From Lojkania enalia (lineage: Eukaryota > Ascomycota > Dothideomycetes > Pleosporales): DNA of 58,190 bases. Below are positions 23,070 through 32,459 of the stretch, piece after piece. Under the pieces are notes generated by a model. The model did not search any database. It saw only the letters and a list, made by a program, of their open reading frames with translations, and was not told the origin of the DNA. The position numbers and the translations under genes are program-made. The stretch's first letter is position 1, and each line of letters opens with the position of its first letter. The stretch is from positions 45,411 to 103,600 of the forward strand of contig ML986728.1 in NCBI GenBank assembly GCA_010094045.1, written 5' to 3'.

Positions 23070-23741
23070 ATGTCCCATTTAAGCTCCTTCATCGCCCATC
23101 CCACCTTAACAAATCTCGTTGAATTGTACGAGCCAATCCGTACTTTTGGCCGCCAGGCTCTCGAGCACCCGCGCTCCATGTTCTCGTCGGAATCCCATAG
23201 AAATCCGCGTCCAGATGCCCCATTCTCGCCCGATTTCGACCTTAGGGAGACAACAGATGCGTACTTTCTAGAAGGCGAGTTTCCAGGCATCAGCGGTCGC
23301 GGCGCCGTTAAAATGCAATGGCTGGACGGAAGAACGCTGAGGATTGAAGGGAGAATTCAGAAGTTGGATTTGAGTGCCGAATGGGGCGCGGATGTGTCTG
23401 ACCCGAGGAGATATTCAGAGCAACCTCAGAATCCGGTAGAAGAAGAGGGTAGATTCGACCGGTTAGATGAGGCAGGGGAGGTCATTTTGGTGCGGGGTCA
23501 AGAGAGGAAAGAGGAGCGGGAGAACTCTCAGGAGAAGGCATCGGCCTTAAGAACCTGGCTCAATGAGCGTAGGGCTGGGCTATTTGTCCGCAACTTTAGC
23601 TTTCCAGCCGGTTTGGATATAGATAGAATACAAGCGAGGCTTAGTCAGGGGTTATTGAGGGTCATGATTCCGAAGACTAGGCGGGAGAGGTTTGAAAGCA
23701 GGGAGATTTATGTTCAAACGCCGGACGATTCGTTGGTGTAA
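23070..23741 (+). CDS. Small heat-shock protein, Hsp20/alpha-crystallin family
   Basis: Single exon, 223 residues. The alpha-crystallin domain starts near residue 52 (SPDFDLRETTDAYFLEGEFPGI..V.MQWLDGRTLRIEGR). It is interrupted by a charged Glu/Arg/Gln-rich insertion at about 98-165, and resumes with GLFVRNFSFPAGLDIDRIQARLSQGLLRVMIPK (seen in parts), carrying the A-x3-G-x-L motif of the family. This Hsp30-like layout with a long loop is usual in filamentous fungi. The protein is an ATP-independent holdase in the cytosol. It is convergent with the acidic protein gene 43 bp downstream. Confidence 0.88.
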   Translation: MSHLSSFIAHPTLTNLVELYEPIRTFGRQALEHPRSMFSSESHRNPRPDAPFSPDFDLRETTDAYFLEGEFPGISGRGAVKMQWLDGRTLRIEGRIQKLDLSAEWGADVSDPRRYSEQPQNPVEEEGRFDRLDEAGEVILVRGQERKEERENSQEKASALRTWLNERRAGLFVRNFSFPAGLDIDRIQARLSQGLLRVMIPKTRRERFESREIYVQTPDDSLV

Positions 23742-23784
23742 TCCAATCACAGCAAGCAGTGGTGGTTTTGGTATTTTCTTAATC

Positions 23785-24384
23785 TTATTTGTCAATACAT
23801 TTTCGCGCTATTGAAGGTTTGCTTGATAATTCAAGAACACAGTCATCATTCAAGTAGTCCTCTCTCCTCGAGTGTTTCAGCTCGCATTCAGCGAGATCTA
23901 GCGACTCTATCGTTGTTGGATATATTTGATCCTTTTTTTCTGATTCTTCGGATTCATATTCATGACAAGCCGTGAAAGCTAGGAGAGAATAAGCAATGGT
24001 TAGTTGAGGTGTTGGAACAATCTCACCTTCATAGGCGGAGAGCCACTCCGCATTAATCTTCTCGCTAAAAATATTCCCGGGATCCAAATCTGTGGGCTCA
24101 TCGTCATCATCATCCCACTCCTTGGAGTCGTCAGAGTCCTCGGAATCATCGGAATCCTCATCCAAACTGGCCTCCACAGCAACCTCTTGAAGAGGCCCAG
24201 GGGAATTGACTTGACTACGCAGGATGTTCATGTCGAGAGTTGTGCAGAGGAGGACTAGACGGCGTAGGTTACGGTTCGGTTGGCTAGATTCGTGGAATAT
24301 CTTGTCTGAGGTAACCTCCATAAGCCTCCAGAACTCAGACTCATCGATTTCTGTGTCAATGTTTGTGCTATTCATTTGGTTCAT
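23785..24384 (-). CDS. Acidic hypothetical protein
   Basis: Single frame, 199 residues. A Glu/Asp/Ser run (residues ~74-97, DEDSDDSEDSDDSKEWDDDD) divides a helical N-terminal part (SEFWRLMEVTSDKIF..RRLVLLCTTLDMNI) from a C-terminal part ending SSKPSIARKCIDK. No known domain. The same strand is open throughout and the opposite strand is not. An alternate upstream Met (residue 1 versus 4) leaves the protein nearly unchanged. Function unknown. Confidence 0.5.
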   Translation of the reverse strand: MNQMNSTNIDTEIDESEFWRLMEVTSDKIFHESSQPNRNLRRLVLLCTTLDMNILRSQVNSPGPLQEVAVEASLDEDSDDSEDSDDSKEWDDDDDEPTDLDPGNIFSEKINAEWLSAYEGEIVPTPQLTIAYSLLAFTACHEYESEESEKKDQIYPTTIESLDLAECELKHSRREDYLNDDCVLELSSKPSIARKCIDK

Positions 24385-25150
24385 TTTCGTTAGTGTTCAG
24401 AAATGGAAAATTCGGAACTTCGAGATTGCAACTCGTTCGATGCCTGGCAACGTGAATACATGCGCCTCGTGAACTATGAGCTGATGATTCTGCTGCAGGG
24501 CCAGCCTCACCCTAACTGAGTGGAATTGTGGAGCGAGACTCCCGAAGGATCTCCGGGCGCTTCATCAGGCTACGGCGTGAGAATGAATCGGTATGGGAAC
24601 AGGCTGGACTATTCTATCTATATTTCGGCCTAGCCCTCCTCCGCATTAGTGGCTAGAGCATGTGAGAACAACTGGCAGCCATTTTTATCACCTGATACCG
24701 GCAGATCCCGTGAGTATCGCAAGGTTTCCGCATTTTGTCCACGTAGACACTTCTTTGAAGGAAAAATTGTCAATAAAAGAGCAAGTGGACATAGAATATA
24801 GCATGATGTTGAAACGCAATTTGAAATAATACTGGGGGAGCCGGGTCGTAAGCGAATGAAGATTTTTGTGGTGTAACGAATATGCAGGGCTCGCTAGTTT
24901 GCATGTATCTCGCCGAAAGTGGGACGAACCACAAAGTGACCACTGTCTCAATTATTGGTCCCTGTCGGATCTCGATAAATCTGACGGTCAAAGCGACTAT
25001 CAAATCTCGCACGATAAAGAGAGTATTCGATGGATCTAATATACCTCAACTTGCCTATTTCCCTCCAAAGACTCGCACGAACGCCAGCCATAGCCATTAC
25101 CCCAAATGAGCCTCATTTCCCTAAAAACAGCTTAGCGATAGCCCTGCTTA
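24385..25150. other. Intergenic region without recognised gene
   Basis: Overlapping small frames of up to 87 codons on both strands cancel each other, and none has similarity. No repeat noted. Confidence 0.45.
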
Positions 25151-25693
25151 TCACTCCATCCCCTCGATATGCTCACTAATATCCTTGTAAGCACCAATCG
25201 CACCAAGCGCCTCCGCTACAAGATGGGGAATATGATGCTTCTTGTGTCCCATCATCTCCTGGCCCAATGCATACATCCCAACAATTTCTTCCGCAAGCCT
25301 CCTCTTATGCCTGCTCGAGCTGCGATGTCTTCCCGACCTACTTCCTGACCGGGGACTAACCACGACGTCCCTCTCTCGGCCTTCGTCTTCGTAGCGATGG
25401 CGGTGGTGCCGTCGAGGGGATCGGTCGTCGTCGTAGTCATCGTAGACAATGACATCTCTCTCGTCGTCATATTCGTCATCGTCCTTTCTGCCTTTCTTGT
25501 TCTGTTCGTCGCGTCGGAGAAGTTCATAGGCGCCAAGAGCTACTGCTGCACCGACTACAGCATATCCGAGATGCTTCTTCGCATGTCGTTCCTTGCCCTC
25601 GTGGCTTGCCTCCAAGGCTCTCATGAGCTGGTCGGCTGTGATGACCGACGAGGTCGCGATGGCGGCCATATCTACTTTCGTAGAACCGCTCAT
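25151..25693 (-). CDS. Charged protein with a Gly/Ala hydrophobic helix
   Basis: The start at 25693 (MSGSTKVDMAA) is preferred over the upstream ATG at 25738, giving 180 residues. Residues ~40-58 are LGYAVVGAAVALGAYELL, a Gly/Ala-rich helix that could insert in a membrane or form a glycine zipper. It is followed by a Lys/Asp/Glu run (KKGRKDDDEYDDE), an Arg/His/Asp stretch (RSPRRHHRHRYEDEGRERD) and an SGSRSGRHRSSSRHKRR segment like an RS domain. The C-terminal helix IPHLVAEALGAIGAYKDI repeats the Gly/Ala character. Similar proteins occur widely in ascomycetes without assigned function. Confidence 0.6.
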   Translation of the reverse strand: MSGSTKVDMAAIATSSVITADQLMRALEASHEGKERHAKKHLGYAVVGAAVALGAYELLRRDEQNKKGRKDDDEYDDERDVIVYDDYDDDRSPRRHHRHRYEDEGRERDVVVSPRSGSRSGRHRSSSRHKRRLAEEIVGMYALGQEMMGHKKHHIPHLVAEALGAIGAYKDISEHIEGME

Positions 25694-26407
25694 ATTTGGT
25701 AAGTCGTTGTGATGTATTGGAGTGTTTGATCGATTCAAAGTGTGATGATGGTTTCGTGGTAGCGGTAAATCAAAGTTGTCTTGTAAAGTTAACTTGTAAT
25801 GGTTCGGTGCAACACGAACGCATGGGACAATATATCCATGACAAGCTACGCAAGACCGCTATAGGTGTGGCTCATTGGTCTTGGTAGAATAAGCGGTAAT
25901 TTGACCGGAATCTGGATCCACTCCGTTCACCTATGACTGAGTTCCAATCCGTTGTGGTCTGATACTCGTGTTTTGAGTAGTTAAAGACGAGTAGGAAAGT
26001 CATCTGACCACGAACAGTGACGACCAACGTAGTTGGATATCACATGAGCGCCTAAGTTTTCCCAAGCGCGGATACTAAGCTTAGTCCGCGGACGGTTCGC
26101 AGGCTGTGAATCTATGGGCATGACCCGCGAAGGAGGTCGTGTGGCTACACCTTTCGAGGACTGAGATTTCGGCCCATGATTAAAGATTCGCAGTGAGATA
26201 GAGCCGAGCGGATACATGCGGCCATGAGAACGGGGTAGAAAATTCTACCACGTGCCATTGATAAGCTTTCTTTTCACAAGGAATTAACACTGCCTCTGGT
26301 GGCGCCATCGAAGATGATCAACAATATCTTCTACCTTGATAAGTGGGACGGACAATATCCACCAAACTTGAATTGGGAGTAACGACTACTAGATCAGCAT
26401 CAACACA
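25694..26407. other. Divergent intergenic region
   Basis: Shared upstream region of the charged protein (minus) and the RING-H2 gene (plus). A minus frame of 78 codons at 25981-26217 shows no family features. Confidence 0.4.
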
Positions 26408-27052
26408 ATGAACGATAGCACGACAGGTAAGTGCCCGGAATTTCACAGGACTTGATTCCTCGAAAGCTAATCAAACTCAATAGAAGAAATTGATTCAAAA
26501 CTTACTTCAGAGGAACGAGGAGGCAGCGCTCAGGCACTGATCCTCGTCGCTTCAATGGCTGGACTGTGCATCCTCCTATTGGTAATTGCGTAAGCTCATC
26601 GAACTCCTGGCAAATACTGGGACACTTTAGACTAAGCTGGATATATAGAATTCTCGCCTGCAGATTTGCGAATATGAATCTGCGACGCTCCGCTCGAGAA
26701 GCCCTGCGTACACAGAGGGAGCGACTAAAACGACTGAATCAGACGGCACCGCCAGAACCGTTCAGCAAGTGGTATAAAGAGGACCGCAAGAGGCACCCCG
26801 ACATACCAGCCGCAAGCTTCGATAGTCAATTATGGTACGCATTCTCCTCTCTACCTACCCGGACAGACGCTGCTAACAGTGCCGAGCATAATTTGTTTAG
26901 AAATTATCACAGGGAAAGATTCAGTCCGAGCTTTAAGTTGCCGACACATCTACCACACGGCATGTTTCGACAAGTGGTTCAAGGGCTACCACGATTTCTG
27001 CCCCGTATGTCATGGACGGGTGGTGCCTGAGGCCGAGAGCGTGACTGTGTGA
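26408..27052 (+). CDS. Membrane-anchored RING-H2 finger protein, four exons
   Basis: Exons 26408-26426, 26484-26589, 26649-26834 and 26887-27052 give 158 residues. Introns of 57, 59 and 52 bp begin GTAAGT, GTAAGC and GTACGC and end TAG, TAG and GAG, with GCTAAT, ACTAAG and GCTAAC branches. The first join gives MNDSTTEEID. The second completes a transmembrane helix (residues ~24-46, ALILVASMAGLCILLL plus VIAILA). The third creates the first zinc ligand by splitting a Cys codon. The RING-H2 pattern is exact: C104-x2-C107-x14-C122-x-H124-x2-H127-x2-C130-x11-C142-x2-C145, with CRHIYH and FCPVC. Such proteins are E3 ubiquitin ligases with the RING in the cytosol. A Pro-directed basic linker (residues 50-100) separates helix and RING. 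Confidence 0.85.
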
Positions 27053-27438
27053 CCTCATACGGGTCCGGGCTAATATCAGCCCTCGCAGCTGACGTACTTT
27101 CACGTCACTGTACATAGTACAAAGGGTCATTGACCAAGAGAATCACCTCATTGGAAGACAATGGAAATTTTGTGGCGTGATCTAGATCTACAGAAAGCGC
27201 ACGTGATGCGCAGAACGCAGCGTGAGCTTTGTTCGCGTGAGGGGATGTCGTGTACTCGGCTGATGGCGGGAGTCCAAAGCAGCCCACTTATAATGCAAGA
27301 ATTAGCCGGTATCTCCACACTTTAAATACCAATCGACCGGGCCTTCGTATGTTAAACAACTACAGTTGCTTTTGCGAATCCAATTGAATCCCATAACACC
27401 AACTTCGGATATCAAAACACAGAACAACGATAACCACA
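27053..27438. promoter_or_regulatory. Promoter region of the duplicated-domain gene
   Basis: 386 bp upstream of the + strand gene at 27439. CTTTAAATACC near 27320 is a TATA-like element about 115 bp before the start, and the leader is CA-rich. No gene seen. Confidence 0.35.
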
Positions 27439-28053
27439 ATGACCAGCGAGAGTCTCTACATCGTCAAGCGCTCAATCTTTGACCCCAATCCTCAACATCC
27501 GGTCGAACTTTCGTTCCGTGTGACATTACCAGCTACTTTCACGGACCTCAAAGCTGCCAAGGAATTCGCGAAAGGGCAGCTCAAGAGCGAGGGCTATGAC
27601 ATCGAGTTCTTCAAGACCTATGAAGTAAAAGACCCTGCCAAGACCTGGGAATATGGCGACGGTGTGATTGTATATGCAGTTGGGCCTTCTGATGAGCTCT
27701 TCAAGGTTGAACTCGACACCATCTCCAATACCCACCGGTTACAAGGCGATCAGAATGGACGTATCCAGGAACCGGTGTACCATGTTCTTCAGACTATCAT
27801 TGATTATAACAGCGATCGCTCTGGATTCGAGCGCTATAGCATTGTCGAGGTCACATGCACGTCTCGGGAGCTGGCTCGGGCTCACGCATTACGTGTTCTA
27901 CTTGCGGACGGAGATGTCAAGAAGGAGGACTTTGTCGAATACGATGAGTACGCTGATGGAGCCGAGGGCCCGTTTGGTGCGGATGTACTGGTGCATGCGG
28001 TGAAGGATGGAGGCTACAATGTGCTGGTGTCGGTAGTATCTGGCGGCCAGTAA
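27439..28053 (+). CDS. Hypothetical protein with two similar halves
   Basis: Single exon, 204 residues, good start context (ACCACAATGACC). The first half (residues ~6-95) and second half (~112-203) share an order: an opening LYIVKRSI / VYHVLQTI strand; a T(D/S)xxxAxxxAxxxL helix (TFTDLKAAKEFAKGQL and CTSRELARAHALRVLL); an F.(T/E)Y(E/D) strand; then GDGVIVYAVGPSDELFKVEL against GADVLVHAVKDGGYNVLVSV. This points to internal duplication of an alpha-beta unit. No signal peptide or membrane segment, so probably cytosolic. Family and function not recognised. Confidence 0.65.
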   Translation: MTSESLYIVKRSIFDPNPQHPVELSFRVTLPATFTDLKAAKEFAKGQLKSEGYDIEFFKTYEVKDPAKTWEYGDGVIVYAVGPSDELFKVELDTISNTHRLQGDQNGRIQEPVYHVLQTIIDYNSDRSGFERYSIVEVTCTSRELARAHALRVLLADGDVKKEDFVEYDEYADGAEGPFGADVLVHAVKDGGYNVLVSVVSGGQ

Positions 28054-29556
28054 TTGTGCGGTGAGGAATTGAATTTTGGAAGGGAATTGGGAGATGGAAT
28101 GACATTGGTATTGGAAAATTCGATGCTTGTAATGTGAGTAGAAGCTTCTGCAGCTGATACTTCCTTTTGGGTCCACTGCTTGCACGAGAATGCATTTTTT
28201 CGGGATTTCAATCAATCCGCCTTCTGGTTAGGGTGCCTGAGTGGATGTTGATACGACTGAATGCGGTATGGATGGAGTGCTTCCTGGCCGACAATGTCAT
28301 TGAGTCCGAGATCATTTCGTGAACGTTCTCGAAAGGTTAATGTCACGCCATGCGAGGGGGACACCTTGGTAGCGTTTGTGGGGTGAGGATGCTAGCGTGC
28401 ACATCGATTACTATATGCGGGGCAGGGAACTCGCCTATCGACCAATCATAGAGCGGTGCATTTTCGTTCCGCTTATTTCCGCCCGCATCATACCACGACT
28501 AGTTTCGGAAAAGTTGCATTGTGTGGAGGTCTAGACGTTTCTTCGCTCGCTAAACGCCATTTCGATACTAGATTTGCGTCATGGACGATCGAATCAACGT
28601 CATTGAAGGAGCTAAAGGGTTCAATCAAGCGCGAGTGAAAGCTAAGCAATTCATACCTCTGTTTTCAATAAACCTTACCCAGAAAAATGAAAGTTTTCAT
28701 TTTTTATTTTTAGTTAGTTTATTCAAGCGGGCATAAATAGCACATACAGGCGAACAGACCGGCAAACCCACAACTTAAAGCAATACGACTGATGTCGAGT
28801 GAAGCCTTTCATTATGATGGGCTGAGACCTTCAGTTTTCTCCATCTATGGTAACTCTTACGTATAACTAAGATCTCCCTAACCGTTCATAAGATATCCAT
28901 GACCTAATATTTTCAAATTGCCGACGCTTCCCTTAGTCTTTCCCCAAATACGTCCATCACTTTGAGACAGGCCAGGCGGCTTTGGAGATAAAATATAAGT
29001 TTCCAGTGGATTAAATGCTCACTCTCAACATCCAAGAACGAAATAAATAGCACCATAGTGAGAAGTGCACCGGAAAATTGTACTTTTGGCAATGAGGATG
29101 TACGCTGACCTAGATATCGGCTCCCACGTTTTCCACGGCTTGTAATTTGTTGCACTAGGATCGTTATTCCAGCTCACTCTATAGGGAGGATTATTCTGAA
29201 ACCGTTGATAATGTACGAATATGGGACATTTCCTGTCGAAGAGACTTTCTCTGAGCTGGAACATGACGGAATATAGGAGGTACAGGGTCGCCTGGACTCA
29301 AGTTTCACGAACGGTTCGAATTCTCATGTCTGATACCCCAGGATGGATGATATTATATGACACCATAATTGCAAAAGCCAAACTTCTCATTAATTTTTAG
29401 CATATATTCAACATCTCACGGCGGTTCTGCAGTCGCCTAAGGCAGTCAGATATGGATTTCGAGTCAAGGGTCACATTACTCTCCGGCCAAGATGTCGCGC
29501 CTTTTCCATTCCCCTTGTCTTCTTGAGCCTACAGAAAAGAACTTCCGTGACATCTC
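28054..29556. other. 1.5-kb stretch without recognised gene
   Basis: Small frames only (up to 105 codons, mostly shadows of each other). A T-rich patch lies near 28693-28715. Nothing assigned. Confidence 0.4.
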
Positions 29557-29800
29557 TTACGGGATGAGAGCTTTGTGGACAATATTGAGCCATTCTTCGG
29601 GTTTTTGTGTCTTGTTCTTGATGACCAGGTCTATATCTTCCTTGAGAAGCTTATTAACGCCTTGGAGACCATTGAGTTCACATCGCAAGATGAAAAGATT
29701 CCCTAGGGAGTCATTGGCGTCTTGAAGTATTTGATATGTTGGAAGTATGGAGCCAGCGATGCTCGAAAGGAGGCTGACTAGCTCCAGTGGAGACGATATG
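29557..29800 (-). pseudogene. HeLo-like / NLR N-terminal domain fragment cut by an LTR
   Basis: The minus-strand frame reads SSPLELVSLLSSIAGSIL, then a helical region with LRCELNGLQGVNKLL. This is the start pattern of fungal NACHT/ankyrin receptors and related proteins (hydrophobic helix LxxVxSLLSIAG, then a helical bundle). The frame stops after 80 codons, with no downstream NACHT or repeat domain seen. Its 5' side is interrupted by the solo LTR at 29806-30009. Taking the two LTRs and one target duplication out leaves the frame open into 30179-30271, so the original start lay further right. GTAAGAG just at the stop (near 29559) could be an intron donor. The domain call rests on a short motif. 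Confidence 0.5.
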
Positions 29801-29805
29801 TATAT

Positions 29806-30009
29806 TGTCATGGGGATTTTCGGCTAGTCTGCCGAGCTGTATCAGATATCGACGTACGATATCACGGTCGATATCACGCCGGATATCACGCTGGATATCA
29901 GCTGATATACCCCTTTTTCATGTACATAAATATGGCCCGCTGGCCATCTTCAATCAACCAGTTCAGCTCCTCATCTCCCTCCCAGAGACAAGATTCGCCT
30001 CTCACCACA
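29806..30009 (+). repeat. Solo LTR, family G, copy 1 (204 bp)
   Basis: It begins TGTCATGGGG, ends CTCACCACA (TG..CA) and is flanked by TATAT at 29801-29805 and 30010-30014, a 5-bp target duplication. Inside are about five 12-bp units related to TATCACGCYGGA (29847-29900), the palindrome ATATCAGCTGATAT (29895-29908), and CATAAATATGG as a TATA-like box. Not visibly RIP-mutated. Confidence 0.85.
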
Positions 30010-30014
30010 TATAT

Positions 30015-30173
30015 TGTGATGGGTATTTCCGCAAATCTGCCGAGTTGTATCGGACATCGTCGTACGATATCACGCTCGATATCAGCTGATATACCCCTTT
30101 TTCTATGTACATAAATATGGCCCGCTGGCCATCCTCATCTCCCTCCCTGAGACAAGATTCGCCTCTCACCACA
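30015..30173 (+). repeat. Solo LTR, family G, copy 2 (159 bp)
   Basis: It begins TGTGATGGGT immediately after the target duplication of copy 1 and ends CTCACCACA. The left flank is TATAT (30010-30014) and the right flank TGTAT (30174-30178), one transition apart. It is 45 bp shorter than copies 1 and 3: two fewer 12-bp units and a 21-bp deletion after GGCCATC. The two LTRs stand head to tail with a single shared 5-bp spacer. Confidence 0.8.
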
Positions 30174-30178
30174 TGTAT

Positions 30179-30866
30179 TACAATGGCGCTACTTGATGGC
30201 CAGCGGGAGTGAAAGTAAGCTGGCCTCTGCGAACTTGCCTTTGGTGACTCTAAGCGCCTTCTAATACACAATCCTTATTCATCACTAGGATGACGGTTTT
30301 CGTAAGAGTGGTAGTGATATTTAGTAAAAAGAGCGGGTAGCGCTTGAGCCGTCGTGCAGCTGATTCAGAATAGTATTAAAAGTGGCGCGTTAGGTCAACA
30401 AGGCAGTACAGAGATATTTAGCGAGGTTGGATACCGTAGTTCCACCGCTGTGACTCAGCTATGGCAATGGCTTGAATAGGGCAGAGCTTTTAGCCAGTAT
30501 ATTTCCTCGAGGTTATACTGCAATTCATTTGCACTGAAGACGATTTTGTTATGCCGAGAACGTTGCGGTCTCTTGTTTGAAGCATTCAGCGATACTTTTA
30601 CTGAGGCTCCAAAATAGCAGACGACTGCTCAAGAGGATAAATCGTAAGGTCGATCGTATTGTTATCATCTAATCGGAGGCAGAAATTTGCTTGCTTCTTT
30701 AAACGGAAGAATACAACACCCCAACGAGTGCCGATCATCATACTAAGCGAAGTATCCAACAAAGTTTTGGGGGCTGGTGCCCACAAAATGATGTTTCAAA
30801 CATGGGGGGTTGATTTGGTGCTAAGAAAGTCTCTCTCATTCAGAAATAAATCATATGATTGTGGCA
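30179..30866. other. Right flank of the LTR pair, no intact gene
   Basis: The first ~90 bp continue the frame of the interrupted HeLo-like fragment on the minus strand. The rest shows no supported coding region and is the 3' flank of the 530-residue gene. Confidence 0.4.
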
Positions 30867-32459
30867 TTACCCAAGTTCGATTTCTAATGCCTTATTTACT
30901 TCGCTTGATCCCATCTGTGAACTATCCATTGCTATCGATAACAGCGCCATTGCGACTAATAGGATCTCGCATATGGTAGATGCCGCACCGGCTGTATCTT
31001 GGTTTCTAGCCAGTTCGCCGTCGTATGGTTTATAGGTGAAGTTATAAAGTTTCCACCCCTGGAGGAACTTGACTAGAACCGCCTGTTCGCCGTGCGAGAG
31101 AGTATTATTGGCTTGATATTGGCCACTGCTCGCCTTCTTTGCGTATCTACAGCAATTGTTCCAACACTCCATGTCTACCGGAACGCTCTCCAGGGCCCTA
31201 GCAGTGTGGCACCAGCGAGCCGCTTGCGCTCGTCCGGTTACGAACTCAGAACTAATATAACTGACGTCTGGCAGCGGGAGGCGCGGTGTCTCAACTCTCC
31301 CGTGGGCATTGTTAGCTTGATTAGGATCTCGCCACCAGTGGTCTACACACCATAAAAGAGCTTCATTACAAGCCTTTTTCTGCTCTGATGACAATTCCTT
31401 TATGGGGTATGTCCGTATGCACGATATAACAGCTGGTTCTCGGGCTTTGATGAGTTCGATATATCCTACTCTACCGGGTTTCGGCTGTTCACGGTTGCAT
31501 ATAGTGACGAATTCCATTGCCCATGAAGAAAACATTTCCTTTGATGGAGGACAATTGTCGTCGAGAATCGGCGGATTAATGGAGGTTGGCCATGCAACAC
31601 GCCGTTTGCCAGTTTCCTTTAGTACGCCAAGGGGGCTGTTCGGTTCCAAGCGCGAGGGAACCGGAACGCAGCCGTCTGACCACACGGCGTCTGCGTAAAC
31701 GGATTCGGCAGTCTGCTGAGACATCTCCTCAAGGATATTGTACCGGCCATTAGGTGAACCGCTAAAATGGGCAAGCCTCGTCGGTCTATCAATGCCTGCA
31801 TATTGGTCAAGATAAATGGAAGCCCCACCATTGGTCATGGTGATCCGTGTACCATTGATCTCGATTACTCTCAACCCCATAGCTCGTGCAAATCCCCATA
31901 AAGAGTGAAGATTTGTGACTGCGTTGGCTGGTCGGATTGCTCCATCGCAAGCAAGCGCACTTGCGCCCGTCAAAAGTGGCCAGTATTCTCGAGTGATGCC
32001 ACACATATCCATCGCATCCGACCAACATGCTTCTGACCTCTTCCTCGTAGTGTTACGAACTGCATACATGCGACCGGTAAATCGACCGCTTCCTATTGCA
32101 ATCGAACGCGTCGCTGATTCTACAAGTCTAGCTTTCATGCGTCTCTCAATGTTGCCGCGTTTCTCTTTAGAAGCCTCGGCTCGAAGACAATCCTCTAGAG
32201 CGCCGACCGTGATGAAAGGTACTGTTATTATTCTCGGATCACCAAATTGCAAGGGAATGCGGAGAGTGCTAAAAATTCCGAAGACGATTCCTTTTGCTTG
32301 AGGCCATGTTATAGCCCATTCGCCAAGAGCTAATTTATCTGTTTTACCCTTCCTTCTCTCCTCGATTGATGCTTGGATGTTGACTTGAACTACGGCGGCA
32401 AACAATGCAAAGAGAGCAACAATCAAAGTTACGATGGCGACTATGTTTGCGATATCCAT
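30867..32459 (-). CDS. Hypothetical 530-residue membrane protein
   Basis: Single exon. Residues 5-27 are hydrophobic (IVAIVTLIVALFALFAAVVQV) and probably anchor the protein with the rest cytosolic. The early LGEWAITWPQ..GIVFGIF segment, and the overall layout of one N-terminal helix followed by a long soluble part, recall fungal modin-type proteins, but I cannot establish homology. The soluble part has many Cys and Trp (ACWSDAMDMCG, LLWCVDHWWRDP, CWNNCCRYAKK), a central GRYNILEEMSQQ segment, and a second hydrophobic helix near the C-terminus (AASTICEILLVAMALLSIAM). No catalytic motif recognised. The uninterrupted length strongly supports a real gene. Confidence 0.7.
   Translation of the reverse strand: MDIANIVAIVTLIVALFALFAAVVQVNIQASIEERRKGKTDKLALGEWAITWPQAKGIVFGIFSTLRIPLQFGDPRIITVPFITVGALEDCLRAEASKEKRGNIERRMKARLVESATRSIAIGSGRFTGRMYAVRNTTRKRSEACWSDAMDMCGITREYWPLLTGASALACDGAIRPANAVTNLHSLWGFARAMGLRVIEINGTRITMTNGGASIYLDQYAGIDRPTRLAHFSGSPNGRYNILEEMSQQTAESVYADAVWSDGCVPVPSRLEPNSPLGVLKETGKRRVAWPTSINPPILDDNCPPSKEMFSSWAMEFVTICNREQPKPGRVGYIELIKAREPAVISCIRTYPIKELSSEQKKACNEALLWCVDHWWRDPNQANNAHGRVETPRLPLPDVSYISSEFVTGRAQAARWCHTARALESVPVDMECWNNCCRYAKKASSGQYQANNTLSHGEQAVLVKFLQGWKLYNFTYKPYDGELARNQDTAGAASTICEILLVAMALLSIAMDSSQMGSSEVNKALEIELG

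Noticed and set aside
25397..25702. 101-codon hydrophobic + strand frame
   Set aside because: Complement of the Asp/Arg-rich repeat in the minus-strand protein; Val/Ile runs arise from antisense of GAT/GAC codons.
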